The notes under the pieces: generated by a model
The model's database searches: none
Seen by the model: the letters and a program-made list of their open reading frames with translations, nothing else
What the model was told of the DNA's origin: nothing
Made by a program: the position numbers and the translations under genes
Shown here: positions 13,851 through 28,280 of the stretch, one piece after another
Layout of the letters: each line of letters begins with the position of its first letter
How positions within the stretch are numbered: position 1 is the stretch's first letter
Assembly (NCBI GenBank): GCA_037893225.1
Contig: JAZGUH010000564.1
Coordinates: 558,001 to 622,000 of the forward strand
DNA from: Hippasteria phrygiana
Lineage: Eukaryota > Echinodermata > Asteroidea > Valvatida > Goniasteridae
Length of the DNA stretch: 64,000 nt
Reading direction: 5' to 3'

Positions 13851-15098
13851 TGAGGATACGACTTTTTAACTTACAATTCGTCAAACAATCCACAAGGGAA
13901 ACTGACTAGGTAAATTTGAATACATTTTCAAAGTGAACAAGAAACTGGCAAGAGCGGGATTCGAACCTGCGACCTCCGGGTTACCGTACCGGCGCTCTAA
14001 CAACTGAGTTATCGTGCCCTATATTGGCGGTCTCCCAAATTGTCAGTATCTTTGTTCGGGTGGGCGCTAGCCAGAAGTCATATACACAGAATGCCGTATA
14101 GCCAGGAATCACAACCAATTTTACGATACAACCCGGGAAGCGACATTGTGGGGATCACCCAATGAGGATACGACTTTTTAACTTACAATTCGTCAAACAA
14201 TCCACAAGGGAAACTGACTAGGTAAATTTGAATACATTTTCAAAGTAAACAAGAAACTGGCAGGAGCGGGATTCGAACCTGCGACCTCCGGGTTACCGTA
14301 CCGGCGCTCTAGCAACTGAACTATCTTGCCCTATGATGGCGGTCTCCCAAATTGTCAGTATCTTTGTTCGGGTGGGCGCTAGTCAGAAGTCATCAACCCA
14401 GAATGCCGTAAAGCCAGGGATCACACCCATTTTTACGATACAACCCGGGAAGCGACATTGTGGGGATCACCCAATGAGTATACGACTTTTTAACTTACAA
14501 TTCGTCAAACAATCCACAAGGGAAACTGACTCGGTAAATTTGAATACATTTTCAAAGTGAACAAGAAACTGGCAAGAGCGGGATTCGAACCTGCGACCTC
14601 CGGGTTACCGTACCGGCGCTCTACCAACTGAGTTATCGTGCCCTATATTGGCGGTCTCCCAAATTGTCAGTATCTTTGTTCGGGTGGGCGCTAGCCAGAA
14701 GTCATATACACAGAATGCCGTATAGCCAGGAATCACAACCAATTTTACGGTACAACCCGGGAAGCGACATTGTGGGGATCACCCAATGAGGATACGACTT
14801 TTTAACTTACAATTCGTCAAACAATCCCCAAGGGAAACTGACTAGGTAAATTTGAATACATTTTCAAAGTAAACAAGAAACTGGCAAGAGCGGGATTCGA
14901 ACCTGCGACCTCCGGGTTACCGTACCGGCGTTCTACCAACTGAGCTATCTTGCTCTATGTTGGCGGTCTCCCAAATTATCAGTATTTTAGTTCGGGTTGG
15001 CGCTAGTCAGAAGTCATAAACCCAGAATGCCGGATAGCCAGGGATCACACCCAATTTTCCGATACAACCTGGGAAGCGACACTGTGGGTATATCTCAA

Positions 15099-15223
15099 TT
15101 AGCCTTTTAGAGGTATGGGGGACACAATAGGAGGGCGCTTTTTGATTTAGGTATAAATACAAAGGTTTTACTCAAATAGTATAGCGCCCTCCTATTGTGT
15201 CCGCCATACCTCTAAAAGGCTAA
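15099..15223. mobile_element. MITE-1 copy 12
   Basis: Same foldback with one left-arm change (TATGGGGGAC); 1,373 bp from copy 11. Confidence 0.9.
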
Positions 15224-16471
15224 TGAGGATACGACTTTTTAACATACAATTCGTCAAACAATCCAGAAGGGAAACTGACTAGGTAAATTTGAATACATTT
15301 TCAAAGTGAACAAGAAACTGGCAAGAGCGGGATTCGAACCTGCGACCTCCGGGTTACCGTACCGGCGCTCTAACAACTGAGTTATCGTGCCCTATATTGG
15401 CGGTCTCCCAAATTGTCAGTATCTTTGTTCGGGTGGGCGCTAGCCAGAAGTCATATACACAGAATGCCGTATAGCCAGGAATCACAACCAATTTTACGAT
15501 ACAACCCGGGAAGCGACATTGTGGGGATCACCCAATGAGGATACGACTTTTTAACTTACAATTCGTCAAACAATCCACAAGGGAAACTGACTAGGTAAAT
15601 TTGAATACATTTTCAAAGTGAACAAGAAACTGGCAAGAGCGGGATTCGAACCTGCGACCTCCGGGTTACCGTACCGGCGCTCTAACAACTGAGTTATCGT
15701 GCCCTATATTGGCGGTCTCCCAAATTGTCAGTATCTTTGTTCGGGTGGGCGCTAGCCAGAAGTCATATACACAGAATGCCGTATAGCCAGGAATCACAAC
15801 CAATTTTACGATACAACCCGGGAAGCGACATTGTGGGGATCACCCAATGAGGATACGACTTTTTAACTTACAATTCGTCAAACAATCCACAAGGGAAACT
15901 GACTAGGTAAATTTGAATACATTTTCAAAGTAAACAAGAAACTGGCAAGAGCGGGATTCGAACCTGCGACCTCCGGGTTACCGTACCGGCGCTCTAGCAA
16001 CTGAGCTATCTTGCCCTATGATGGCGGTCTCCCAAATTGTCAGTATCTTTGTTCGGGTGGGCGCTAGTCAGAAGTCATCAACCCAGAATGCCGTAAAGCC
16101 AGGGATCACACCCATTTTTACGATACAACCTGGGAAGCGACATTGTGGGGATCACCCAATGAGTATACGACTTTTTAACTTACAATTCGTCAAACAATCC
16201 ACAAGGGAAACTGACTCGGTAAATTTGAATACATTTTCAAAGTGAACAAGAAACTGGCAGGAGCGGGATTCGAACCTGCGACCTCCAGGTTACCGTACCG
16301 GCGTTCTACCAACTGAGCTATCTTGCTCTATGTTGGCGGTCTCCCAAATTATCAGTATTTTAGTTCGGGTGGGCGCTAGTCAGAAGTCATAAACGTAGAA
16401 TGCCGGATAGCCAGGGATCACACCCAATTTTACGATACAACCTGGGAAGCGACACTGTGGGGATATCTCAA

Positions 16472-16596
16472 TTAGCCTTTTAGAGGTATGGCGGACACAA
16501 TAGGAGGGCGCTTTTTGATTTAGGTATAAATACAAAGGTTTTACTCAAATAGTATAGCGCCCTCCTATTGTGTCCGCCATACCTCTAAAAGGCTAA
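16472..16596. mobile_element. MITE-1 copy 13 (last)
   Basis: Same foldback; 1,373 bp from copy 12. No further copy occurs in the remaining 24 kb of the array. Confidence 0.9.
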
Positions 16597-17637
16597 TGAG
16601 GATACGACTTTCTAACTTACAATTCGTCAAACAATCCACAAGGGAAACTGACTAGGTAAATTTGAATACATTTTCAAAGTGAACAAGAAACTGGCAAGAG
16701 TGGGATTCGAACCTGCGACCTCCGGGTTACCGTACCGGCGCTCTAACAACTGAGTTATCGTGCCCTATATTGGCGATCTCCCAAATTGTCAGTATCTTTG
16801 TTCGGGTGGGCGCTAGCCAGAAGTCATATACACAGAATGCCGTATAGCCAGGAATCACAACCAATTTTACGATACAACCCGGGAAGCGACATTGTGGGGA
16901 TCACCCAATGAGGATACGACTTTTTAACTTACAGTTCGTCAAACAATCCACAAGGGAAACTGACTAGGTAAATTTGAATACATTTTCAAAGTAAACAAGA
17001 AACTGGCAAGAGCGGGATTCGAACCTGCGACCTCCGGGTTACCGTACCGGCGCTCTAGCAACTGAACTATCTTGCCCTATGATGGCGGTCTCCCAAATTG
17101 TCAGTATCTTTGTTCGGGTGGGCGCTAGTCAGAAGTCATCAACCCAGAATGCCGTAAAGCCAGGGATCACACCCATTTTTACGATACAACCCGGGAAGCG
17201 ACATTGTGGGGATCACCCAATGAGTATACGACTTTTTAACTTACAATTCGTCAAACAATCCACAAGGGAAACTGACTAGGTAAATTTGAATACATTTTAA
17301 AAGTGAACAATAAATAGGCAAGAGCGGGATTCGAACCTGCGACCTCCGGGTTACCGTACCGGCGCTCTAGCAACTGAGCTATCTTGCCCTATGATGGCGG
17401 TCTCCCAAATTGTCAGTATCTTTGTTCGGGTGGGCGCTAGTCAGAAGTCATCAACCCAGAATGCCGTAAAGCTAGGGATCACACCCAATTTTACGATACA
17501 ACCCGGGAAGCGACATTGTGGGGATCACTCAATGAGGATACCACTTTTTATCTTACAATTCGTCAAACAATCCACAAGGAAAACTGACTAGGTAAATTTG
17601 AATACATTTTCAAAGTGAACAAAGAAACTGGAAAACT

Positions 17638-17679
17638 GGATTCGAACCTGAGACCTCTGGGTTACCGTAGTTCGAATCC
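17638..17679. repeat. First fold-back deletion junction of block 2
   Basis: GGATTCGAAC (17,638-17,647) and GTTCGAATCC (17,670-17,679) are perfect 10-bp inverted arms around a 22-nt loop. In a normal unit the sequence after GGTTACCGTA continues into the rest of the tRNA-like box. Here it jumps to a reversed copy of the T-arm/B-box and then to ACATTGTGGGGATAACG. The resulting unit is 170 bp long. I count about 33 such junctions between 17,670 and 40,110, a few with GTTCCAATCC instead. Confidence 0.85.
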
Positions 17680-20600
17680 CTACATTGTGGGGATAACGTA
17701 ATGAGGATACGACTTTTTAACTGACAATTCGTCCGACAATCCAGCAGGGAAACTGACTAGGTAAATTTGAATACATTTTCAAAGTGAACAAAGAAACTGG
17801 AAAACTTGATTCGAACCTGAGACCTCTGGGTTACCGTACTGGCGCTCTACCAACTGAGCTATCTTGCCCTATGTTGGTGGTCTCCCAAATTGTCAGTATC
17901 ATTGTACGGGTGGGCGCTAGTCAGAAGTCATCAACCCAGAATGCCGTATATAGCCAGGGATCACACCTAATTTTACGATACAACATGGGAAGCGACATTG
18001 TGGGGATCACTCAATGAGGATACCACTTTTTATCTTACAATTCGTCAAACAATCCACAAGGGAAACTGACTAGGTAAATTTGAATACATTTTCAAAGTGA
18101 AACTGAGACCTCTGGGTTACCGTAGTTCGAATCCCCACATTGTTGGGATCACTTAATGAGGATACGACTTTTTAACTTACAGTTCGTCCGACAATCCAGA
18201 AGGGAAACTGACTCGGTAAATTTGAATACATTTTAAAAGTAAACTAGAAACTGGCAGGAGCGGGATTCGAACCTGCGACCTCCGGGTTACCGTACCGGCG
18301 CTCTACCAACTGAGTTATCTTGCCCTATGTTGGCGGTCTCCCAAATTGTCAGTATCTTTGTTCGGGTGGGCGCTAGTCGGAAGTCATAAACCCAGAATGC
18401 CGTATATAGCCAGGGATCACACCCAATTTTACGATACAACATGGGAAGCGACATTGTGGGATTACTTAATGAGGATACGACTTTTTAACTTACAATTCGT
18501 CAAATCCACAAGGGAAACTGACTTGGTAAATTTAAATACACTTTCAAAGTAAACAAGAAACTGGCAGGAGCGGGATTCGAACCTGCGACCTCCGGGTTAC
18601 CGTACTGGCGCTCTACCAACTGAGCTATCTTGCCCTATGTTGGTGGTCTCCCAAATTGTCAGTATCTATGTACGGGTGGGCGCTAGTCAGAAGTCATCAA
18701 CCCAGAATGCCATATATAGCCAGGGATCACACCTAATTTTACGATACAACACGGGAAGCGACATTGTGGGGATCACTCAATGAGGATACCACTTTTTATC
18801 TTACAATTCGTCAAACAATCCACAAGGGAAACTGACTAGGTAAATTTGAATACATTTTCAAAGTGAAACTGAGACCTCTGGGTTACCGTAGTTCGAATCC
18901 CCACATTGTGGGGATCACTTAATGAGGATACGACTTTTTAACTTACAGTTCGTCCGACAATCCAGAAGGGAAACTGACTCGGTAAATTTGAATACATTTT
19001 AAAAGTAAACAAGAAACTGGCAGGAGCGGGATTCGAACCTGCGACCTCCGGGTTACCGTACCGGCGCTCTACCAACTGAGTTATCTTGCCCTATGTTGGT
19101 GGTCTCCCAAATTGTCAGTATCTTTGTACGGGTGGGCGCTAGTCAGAAGTCATCAACCCAGAATGCCGTATATAGCCAGGGATCACACCCAATTTTACGA
19201 TACAACATGAGAAGCGACATTGTGGGGATTACTTAATGAGGATACGACTTTTTAACTTACAATTCGTCAAATCCACAAGGGAAACTGACTTGGTAAATTT
19301 AAATACACTTTCAAAGTAAACAAGAAACTGGCAGGAGCGGGATTCGAACCTGCGACCTCCGGGTTACCGTACCGGTGCTCTACCAAATGAGCTATCTTGC
19401 CATATGTTGGTGGTCTCCCAAATTGTCAGTATCTTTGTACGGGTGGGCGCTAGTCAGAAGTCATCAACCCAGAATGCCATATATAGCCAGGGATCACACC
19501 CAATTTTATGATACAACCTGGGAAGCGACATTGTGGGGATCACTCAATGAGGATACCACGTTTTATCTTACAATTCGTCAAACAATCCACAAGGAAAACT
19601 GACTAGGTAAATTTGAATACATTTTCAAAGTGAACAAAGAAACTGGAAAAACTGGATTCGAACCTGAGACCTATGGGTTACCGTAGTTCGAATCCGCACA
19701 TTGTGGGGATCACTTAATGAGGATACGACTTTTTAACTTACAATTCGTCTGACAATCCAGAAGGGAAACTGACTTGGTAAATTTGAATAGGGGCCTACAT
19801 TTTCAAAGTGAACAAGAAACTGGCAGGAGCGGGATTCGAACCTGCGACCTCCGGGTTACCGTACTGGCGCTCTACGAACTGAGCTATCTTGCCCTCTGTT
19901 GGTGGTCTCCCAAATTGTCAGTATCTTTGTACGGGTGGGCGCTAGTCAGAAGTCATCAACCCAGAATGCCGTATATAGCCAGGGATCACACCTAATTTTA
20001 CGATACAACCTGGGAAGCGACATTGTGGGGATCACTCAATGAGGATACCACTTTTTAACTTACAATTCGTCAAATCCACAAGGGAAACTGACTAGGTAAA
20101 TTTGAATACATTTTCAAAGTGAACAAAGAAACTGGAAAACTGGATTCGAACCTGAGACCTCTGGGTTACCGTAGTTCGAATCCCTACATTGTGGGGATAA
20201 CGTAATGACGATACGACTTTTTAACTGACAATTCGTCAGACAATCCAGAAGGGAAACTGACTAGGTAAATTTGAATACATTTTCAAAGTGAACAAAGAAA
20301 CTGGAAAACTGGATTCGAACCTGAGACCTCTGGGTTACCGTAGTTCGAATCCCTACATTGTGGGGATAACGTAATGAGGATACGACGTTTTAACTGACAA
20401 TTCGTCCGACAATCTAGAAGGGAAACTGACTTGTTAAATTTGAATAGGGCCTACATTTTCAAAGTGAACAACTAGCAGGAGCGGGATTCGAACCTGCGAC
20501 CTCCGGGTTACCGTACCGGCGCTCTACCAACTGAGCTATCTTGCCCTATGTTGGCGGTCTCCCAAATTGTCAGTATCTTTGTTCGGGTGTGGGCGCTGGT

Positions 20601-21987
20601 CAGAAGTCATAAACCCAGAATGCCGTATATAGCCAGGGATCACACCCAATTTTACGATACAACCTGGGAAGCGACATTGTGGGGATCACTCAATGAGGAT
20701 ACCACGTTTTATCTTACAATTCGTCAAACAATCCACCAGGAAAACTGACTAGGTAAATTTGAATACATTTTCAAAGTGAACAAAGAAACTGGAAAAACTG
20801 GATTCGAACCTGAGACCTATGGGTTACCGTAGTTCGAATCCGCACATTGTGGGGATCACTTAATGAGGATACGACTTTTTAACTTACAATTCGTCCGACA
20901 ATCTAGAAGGGAAACTGACTTGGTAAATTTTAATAGGGGGCCTACATTTTCAAAGTGAACAAGAAACTGGCAGGAGCGGGATTCGAACCTGCGACCTCCG
21001 GGTTACCGTACTGGCGCTCTACCAACTGAGCTATCTTGCCCTATGTTGGTGGTCTCCCAAATTGTCAGTATCATTGTACGGGTGGGCGCTAGTCAGAAGT
21101 CATCAACCCAGAATGCCGTATATAGCCAGGGATCACACCTAATTTTACGATACAACATGGGAAGCGACATTGTGGGGATCACTCAATGAGGATACCACTT
21201 TTTATCTTACAATTCGTCAAACAATCCACAAGGGAAACTGACTAGGTAAATTTGAATACATTTTCAAAGTGAAACTGAGACCTCTGGGTTACCGTAGTTC
21301 CAATCCCCACATTGTGGGGATCACTTAATGAGGATACGACTTTTTAACTTACAGTTCGTCCGACAATCCAGAAGGGAAACTGACTCGGTAAATTTGAATA
21401 CATTTTAAAAGTAAACTAGAAACTGGCAGGAGCGGGATTCGAACCTGCGACCTCCGGGTTACCGTACCGGCGCTCTACCAACTGAGTTATCTTGCCCTAT
21501 GTTGGTGGTCTCCCAAATTGTCAGTATCTTTGTTCGGGTGGGCGCTAGTCGGAAGTCATAAACCCAGAATGCCTTATATAGCCAGGGATCACACCCAATT
21601 TTACGATACAACATGGGAAGCGACATTGTGGGGATTACTCAATGAGGATACCACTTTTTATCTAAACAATTCGTCAAACAATCCACAAGGGAAACTGACT
21701 AGGTAAATTTGAATACACTTTCAAAGTGAACAAAGAAACTGGAAAACTGGATTCGAACCTGAGACCTATGGGTTACCGTAGTTCGAATCCGCACATTGTG
21801 GGGATCACTTAATGAGGATACGACTTTTTAACTTACAATTCGTCCGACAATCCAGAAGGGAAACTGACTTGGTAAATTTAAATACACTTTCAAAGTAAAC
21901 AAGAAACTGGCAGGAGCGGGATTCGAACCTGCGACCTCCGGGTTACCGTACTGGCGCTCTACCAAATGAGCTATCTTGCCCTATGTT

Positions 21988-22025
21988 GGTGGTCTCCGAG
22001 CTCCACAAGGTGGTCTCCGAGCTCC
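21988..22025 (+). repeat. Tandem duplication marker GTGGTCTCCGAGCTCC
   Basis: Two adjacent copies of a short GGTGGTCTCCGAGCTCC segment. The same duplication recurs 2,429 bp on (about 24,417) and again 3,638 bp further (about 28,055), which marks the higher-order repeat boundaries. Confidence 0.7.
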
Positions 22026-22149
22026 CAAATTGTCAGTATCTTTGTACGGGTGGGCGCTAGTCAGAAGTCATCAACCCAGAATGCCATATATAGCCAGAGA
22101 TCACACCCAATTTTACGATACAACCTGGGAAGCGACATTGTGGGGATCA

Positions 22150-25100
22150 CTCAATGAGGATACCACTTTTTAACTTACAATTCGTCAAATCCACAAGGGA
22201 AACTGACTAGGTAAATTTGAATACATTTTCAAAGTGAACAAAGAAACTGGAAAACTGGATTCGAACCTGAGACCTCTGGGTTACCGTAGTTCGAATCCCT
22301 ACATTGTGGGGATAACGTAATGACGATACGACTTTTTAACTGACAATTCGTCCGACAATCCAGAAGGGAAACTGACTAGGTAAATTTGAATACATTTTCA
22401 AAGTGAACAAAGAAACTGGAAAACTGGATTCGAACCTGAGACCTCTGGGTTACCGTAGTTCGAATCCCTACATTGTGGGGATAACGTAATGAGGATACGA
22501 CGTTTTAACTGACAATTCGTCCGACAATCTAGAAGGGAAACTGACTTGTTAAATTTGAATAGGGGGGCCTACATTTTCAAAGTGAACAACTAGCATGAGC
22601 GGGATTCGAACCTGCGACCTCCGGGTTACCGTACCGGCGCTCTACCAACTGAGCTATCTTGCCCTATGTTGGCGGTCTCCCAAATTGTCAGTATCTTTGT
22701 TCGGGTGTGGGCGCTGGTCAGAAGTCATAAACCCAGAATGCCGTATATAGCCAGGGATCACACCCAATTTTACGATACAACCTGGGAAGCGACATTGTGG
22801 GGATCACTCAATGAGGATACCACTTTTTAACTTACAATTCGTCAAATCCACAAGGGAAACTGACTTGGTAAATTTAAATACACTTTCAAAGTAAACAAGA
22901 AACTGGCAGGAGCGGGATTCGAACCTGAGACCTCCGGGTTACCGTACTGGCGCTCTACCAAATGAGCTATCTTGCCCTATGTTGGTGGTCTCCCAAATTG
23001 TCAGTATCTTTGTACGGGTGGGCGCTAGTCAGAAGTCTTCAACCCAGAATGCCATATATAGCCAGGGATCACACCCAATTTTACGATACAACCTGGGAAG
23101 CGACATTGTGGGGATCACTCAATGAGGATACCACGTTTTATCTTACAATTCGTCAAACAATCCACCAGGAAAACTGACTAGGTAAATTTGAATACATTTT
23201 CAAAGTGAACAAAGAAACTGGAAAAACTGGATTCGAACCTGAGACCTATGGGTTACCGTAGTTCGAATCCGCACATTGTGGGGATCACTTAATGAGGATA
23301 CGACTTTTTAACTTACAATTCGTCCGACAATCTAGAAGGGAAACTGACTTGGTAAATTTTAATAGGGGGCCTACATTTTCAAAGTGAACAAGAAACTGGC
23401 AGGAGCGGGATTCGAACCTGCGACCTCCGGGTTACCGTACTGGCGCTCTACCAACTGAGCTATCTTGCCCTATGTTGGTGGTCTCCCAAATTGTCAGTAT
23501 CATTGTACGGGTGGGCGCTAGTCAGAAGTCATCAACCCAGAATGCCGTATATAGCCAGGGATCACACCTAATTTTACGATACAACATGGCAAGCGACATT
23601 GTGGGGATCACTCAATGAGGATACCACTTTTTATCTTACAATTCGTCAAACAATCCACAAGGGAAACTGACTAGGTAAATTTGAATACATTTTCAAAGTG
23701 AAACTGAGACCTCTGGGTTACCGTAGTTCCAATCCCCACATTGTGGGGATCACTTAATGAGGATACGACTTTTTAACTTACAGTTCGTCCGACAATCCAG
23801 AAGGGAAACTGACTCGGTAAATTTGAATACATTTTAAAAGTAAACTAGAAACTGGCAGGAGCGGGATTCGAACCTGCGACCTCCGGGTTACCGTACCGGC
23901 GCTCTACCAACTGAGTTATCTTGCCCTATGTTGGTGGTCTCCCAAATTGTCAGTATCTTTGTTCGGGTGGGCGCTAGTCGGAAGTCATAAACCCAGAATG
24001 CCTTATATAGCCAGGGATCACACCCAATTTTACGATACAACATGGGAAGCGACATTGTGGGGATTACTCAATGAGGATACCACTTTTTATCTAAACAATT
24101 TGTCAAACAATCCACAAGGGAAACTGACTAGGTAAATTTGAATACATTTTCAAAGTGAACAAAGAAACTGGAAAACTGGATTCGAACCTGAGACCTATGG
24201 GTTACCGTAGTTCGAATCCGCACATTGTGGGGATCACTTAATGAGGATACGACTTTTTAACTTACAATTCGTCCGACAATCCAGAAGGGAAACTGACTTG
24301 GTAAATTTAAATACACTTTCAAAGTAAACAAGAAACTGGCAGGAGCGGGATTCGAACCTGCGACCTCCGGGTTACCGTACTGGCGCTCTACCAAATGAGC
24401 TATCTTGCCCTATGTTGGTGGTCTCCGAGCTCCACAAGGTGGTCTCCGAGCTCCCAAATTGTCAGTATCTTTGTACGGGTGGGCGCTAGTCAGAAGTCAT
24501 CAACCCAGAATGCCATATATAGCCAGAGATCACACCCAATTTTACGATACAACCTGGGAAGCGACATTGTGGGGATCACTCAATGAGGATACCACTTTTT
24601 ATCTTACAATTCGTCAAACAATCCACAAGGAAAACTGACTAGGTAAATTTGAATACATTTTCAAAGTGAACAAAGAAACTGGAAAACTGGATTCGAACCT
24701 GAGACCTCTGGGTTACCGTAGTTCCAATCCCTACATTGTGGGGATAACGTAATGAGGATACGACTTTTTAACTGACAATTCGTCCGACAATCCAGAAGGG
24801 AAACTGACTTGGTAAATTTGAATAGGGGGCCTACATTTTCAAAGTGAACAAGAAACTGGCAGGAGCGGGATTCGAACCTGCGACCTCTGGGTTACCGTAC
24901 TGGCGCTCTACCAACTGAGCTATCTTGCCCTATGTTGGTGGTCTCCCAAATTGTCAGTATCTTTGTACGGGTGGGCGCTAGTCAGATGTCATCATCCCAG
25001 AATGCCCAATTTTACGATACAACCTGGGAAGCGACATTGTGAGGATCACTCAATGAGGATACCACTTTTTGACTTACAATTCGTCAAACAATCCACAAGG

Positions 25101-28100
25101 GAAACTGACTAGGTAAATTTGAATACATTTTCAAAGTGAACCGTAGTTCGAATCCCCACGCTGTGGGGATCACTTAATGAGGATACGACTTTTTAACTTA
25201 CAGTTCGTCCGAAAATCCACAAGGGAAACTGACTTAGTAAATTCAAATAGGGGGGCCTACATTTTCAAAGTGAACAAGAAACTGGCAGGAGCGGGATTCG
25301 AACCTGCGACCTTCGGGTTACCGTACCGGCGCTCTACTTTTGTTGGCGGTCTCCCAACTTGTCGGTATCTTTGTTCGGGTGGGCGCTAGTCAGAAGTCAT
25401 CAACACAAAATGCCGTATAGCCAGGGATCACACCCAATTTTACGATACAACCTGGGAAGCGACATTGTGGGGATCATTCAATGGGGATACGACTTTTTAA
25501 CTTACAATTCGTCAAATCCACAAGGGAAACTGACTTGGTAAATTTAAATACACTTTCAAAGTTAACAAGAAACTGGCAGGAGCGGGATTCGAACCTGCGA
25601 CCTCCGGGTTACCGTACTGGCGCTCTACCAACTGAGCTATCTTGCCCTATGTTGGTGGTCTCCAAAATTGTCAGTATCTTTGTTCGGGTGGGCGCTAGTC
25701 AGAAGTCATAAACCCAGAATGCCGTATATAGCCAGGGATCACACCCAATTTTACGATACAACCTGGGAAGCGACATTGTGGGGATCACTCAATGAGGATA
25801 CCACTTTTTAACTTACAATTCGTCAAATCCACAAGGGAAACTGACTAGGTAAATTTGAATACATTTTCAAAGTGAACAAAGAAACTGGAAAACTGGATTC
25901 GAACCTGAGACCTCTGGGTTACCGTAGTTCGAATCCCTACATTGTGGGGATAACGTAATGACGATACGACTTTTTAACTGACAATTCGTCCGACAATCCA
26001 GAAGGGAAACTGACTAGGTAAATTTGAATACATTTTCAAAGTGAACAAAGAAACTGGAAAACTGGATTCGAACCTGAGACCTCTGGGTTACCGTAGTTCG
26101 AATCCCTACATTGTGGGGATAACGTAATGAGGATACGACGTTTTAACTGACAATTCGTCCGACAATCTAGAAGGGAAACTGACTTGTTAAATTTGAATAG
26201 GGGGGCCTACATTTTCAAAGTGAACAACTAGCAGGAGCGGGATTCGAACCTGCGACCTCCGGGTTACCGTACCGGCGCTCTACCAACTGAGCTATCTTGC
26301 CCTATGTTGGTGGTCTCCCAAATTGTCAGTATCTTTGTTCGGGTGTGGGCGCTGGTCAGAAGTCATAAACCCAGAATGCCGTATATAGCCAGGGATCACA
26401 CCCAATTTTACGATACAACCTGGGAAGCGACATTGTGGGGATCACTCAATGAGGATACCACTTTTTAACTTACAATTCGTCAAATCCACAAGGGAAACTG
26501 ACTTGGTAAATTTAAATACACTTTCAAAGTAAACAAGAAACTGGCAGGAGCGGGATTCGAACCTGAGACCTCCGGGTTACCGTACTGGCGCTCTACCAAA
26601 TGAGCTATCTTGCCCTATGTTGGTGGTCTCCCAAATTGTCAGTATCTTTGTACGGGTGGGCGCTAGTCAGAAGTCTTCAACCCAGAATGCCATATATAGC
26701 CAGGGATCACACCCAATTTTACGATACAACCTGGGAAGCGACATTGTGGGGATCACTCAATGAGGATACCACGTTTTATCTTACAATTCGTCAAACAATC
26801 CACCAGGAAAACTGACTAGGTAAATTTGAATACATTTTCAAAGTGAACAAAGAAACTGGAAAAACTGGATTCGAACCTGAGACCTATGGGTTACCGTAGT
26901 TCGAATCCGCACATTGTGGGGATCACTTAATGAGGATACGACTTTTTAACTTACAATTCGTCCGACAATCTAGAAGGGAAACTGACTTGGTAAATTTTAA
27001 TAGGGGGCCTACATTTTCAAAGTGAACAAGAAACTGGCAGGAGCGGGATTCGAACCTGCGACCTCCGGGTTACCGTACTGGCGCTCTACCAACTGAGCTA
27101 TCTTGCCCTATGTTGGTGGTCTCCCAAATTGTCAGTATCATTGTACGGGTGGGCGCTAGTCAGAAGTCATCAACCCAGAATGCCGTATATAGCCAGGGAT
27201 CACACCTAATTTTACGATACAACATGGGAAGCGACATTGTGGGGATCACTCAATGAGGATACCACTTTTTATCTTACAATTCGTCAAACAATCCACAAGG
27301 GAAACTGACTAGGTAAATTTGAATACATTTTCAAAGTGAAACTGAGACCTCTGGGTTACCGTAGTTCCAATCCCCACATTGTGGGGATCACTTAATGAGG
27401 ATACGACTTTTTAACTTACAGTTCGTCCGACAATCCAGAAGGGAAACTGACTCGGTAAATTTGAATACATTTTAAAAGTAAACTAGAAACTGGCAGGAGC
27501 GGGATTCGAACCTGCGACCTCCGGGTTACCGTACCGGCGCTCTACCAACTGAGTTATCTTGCCCTATGTTGGTGGTCTCCCAAATTGTCAGTATCTTTGT
27601 TCGGGTGGGCGCTAGTCGGAAGTCATAAACCCAGAATGCCTTATATAGCCAGGGATCACACCCAATTTTACGATACAACATGGGAAGCGACATTGTGGGG
27701 ATTACTCAATGAGGATACCACTTTTTATCTAAACAATTCGTCAAACAATATACAAGGGAAACTGACTAGGTAAATTTGAATACACTTTCAAAGTGAACAA
27801 AGAAACTGGAAAACTGGATTCGAACCTGAGACCTATGGGTTACCGTAGTTCGAATCCGCACATTGTGGGGATCACTTAATGAGGATACGACTTTTTAACT
27901 TACAATTCGTCCGACAATCCAGAAGGGAAACTGACTTGGTAAATTTAAATACACTTTCAAAGTAAACAAGAAACTGGCAGGAGCGGGATTCGAACCAGCG
28001 ACCTCCGGGTTACCGTACTGGCGCTCTACCAAATGAGCTATCTTGCCCTATGTTGGTGGTCTCCGAGCTCCACAAGGTGGTCTCCGAGCTCCCAAATTGT

Positions 28101-28280
28101 CAGTATCTTTGTACGGGTGGGCGCTAGTCAGAAGTCATCAACCCAGAATGCCATATATAGCCAGAGATCACACCCAATTTTACGATACAACCTGGGAAGC
28201 GACATTGTGGGGATCACTCAATGAGGATACCACTTTTTATCTTACAATTCGTCAAACAATCCACAAGGAAAACTGACTAG
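22150..28280. repeat. Higher-order repeat, 3,638-bp offset
   Basis: The order of full units, deletion units and private substitutions from about 22,150 to 24,640 recurs from about 25,790 to 28,280, displaced by 3,638 bp. A shorter 2,429-bp displacement links about 20,800-22,150 with 23,230-24,600. Confidence 0.75.

Larger units (their letters stand above)
1..17300 (-). repeat. Tandem array block 1: ~312-bp tRNA-derived units
   Basis: About fifty head-to-tail copies (estimated from length after subtracting the 13 embedded MITEs) of a unit of about 312 bp, all in one orientation. The first two tRNA-like boxes begin exactly 312 bp apart (97 and 409). Read on the minus strand, each unit is a tRNA-like box, then a tail beginning CAGTTTCTTGTT, then a body containing GTGATCCCCACAATGTCGC and ending GACAATTTGGGAGACCGCC just before the next box. 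Copies differ by few substitutions, and a few sub-types recur in a fixed order, so the array evolved as higher-order repeats. The plus strand of many units is open for 66-75 codons from an ATG; this frame exists only because the repeat is conserved. Confidence 0.95.
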
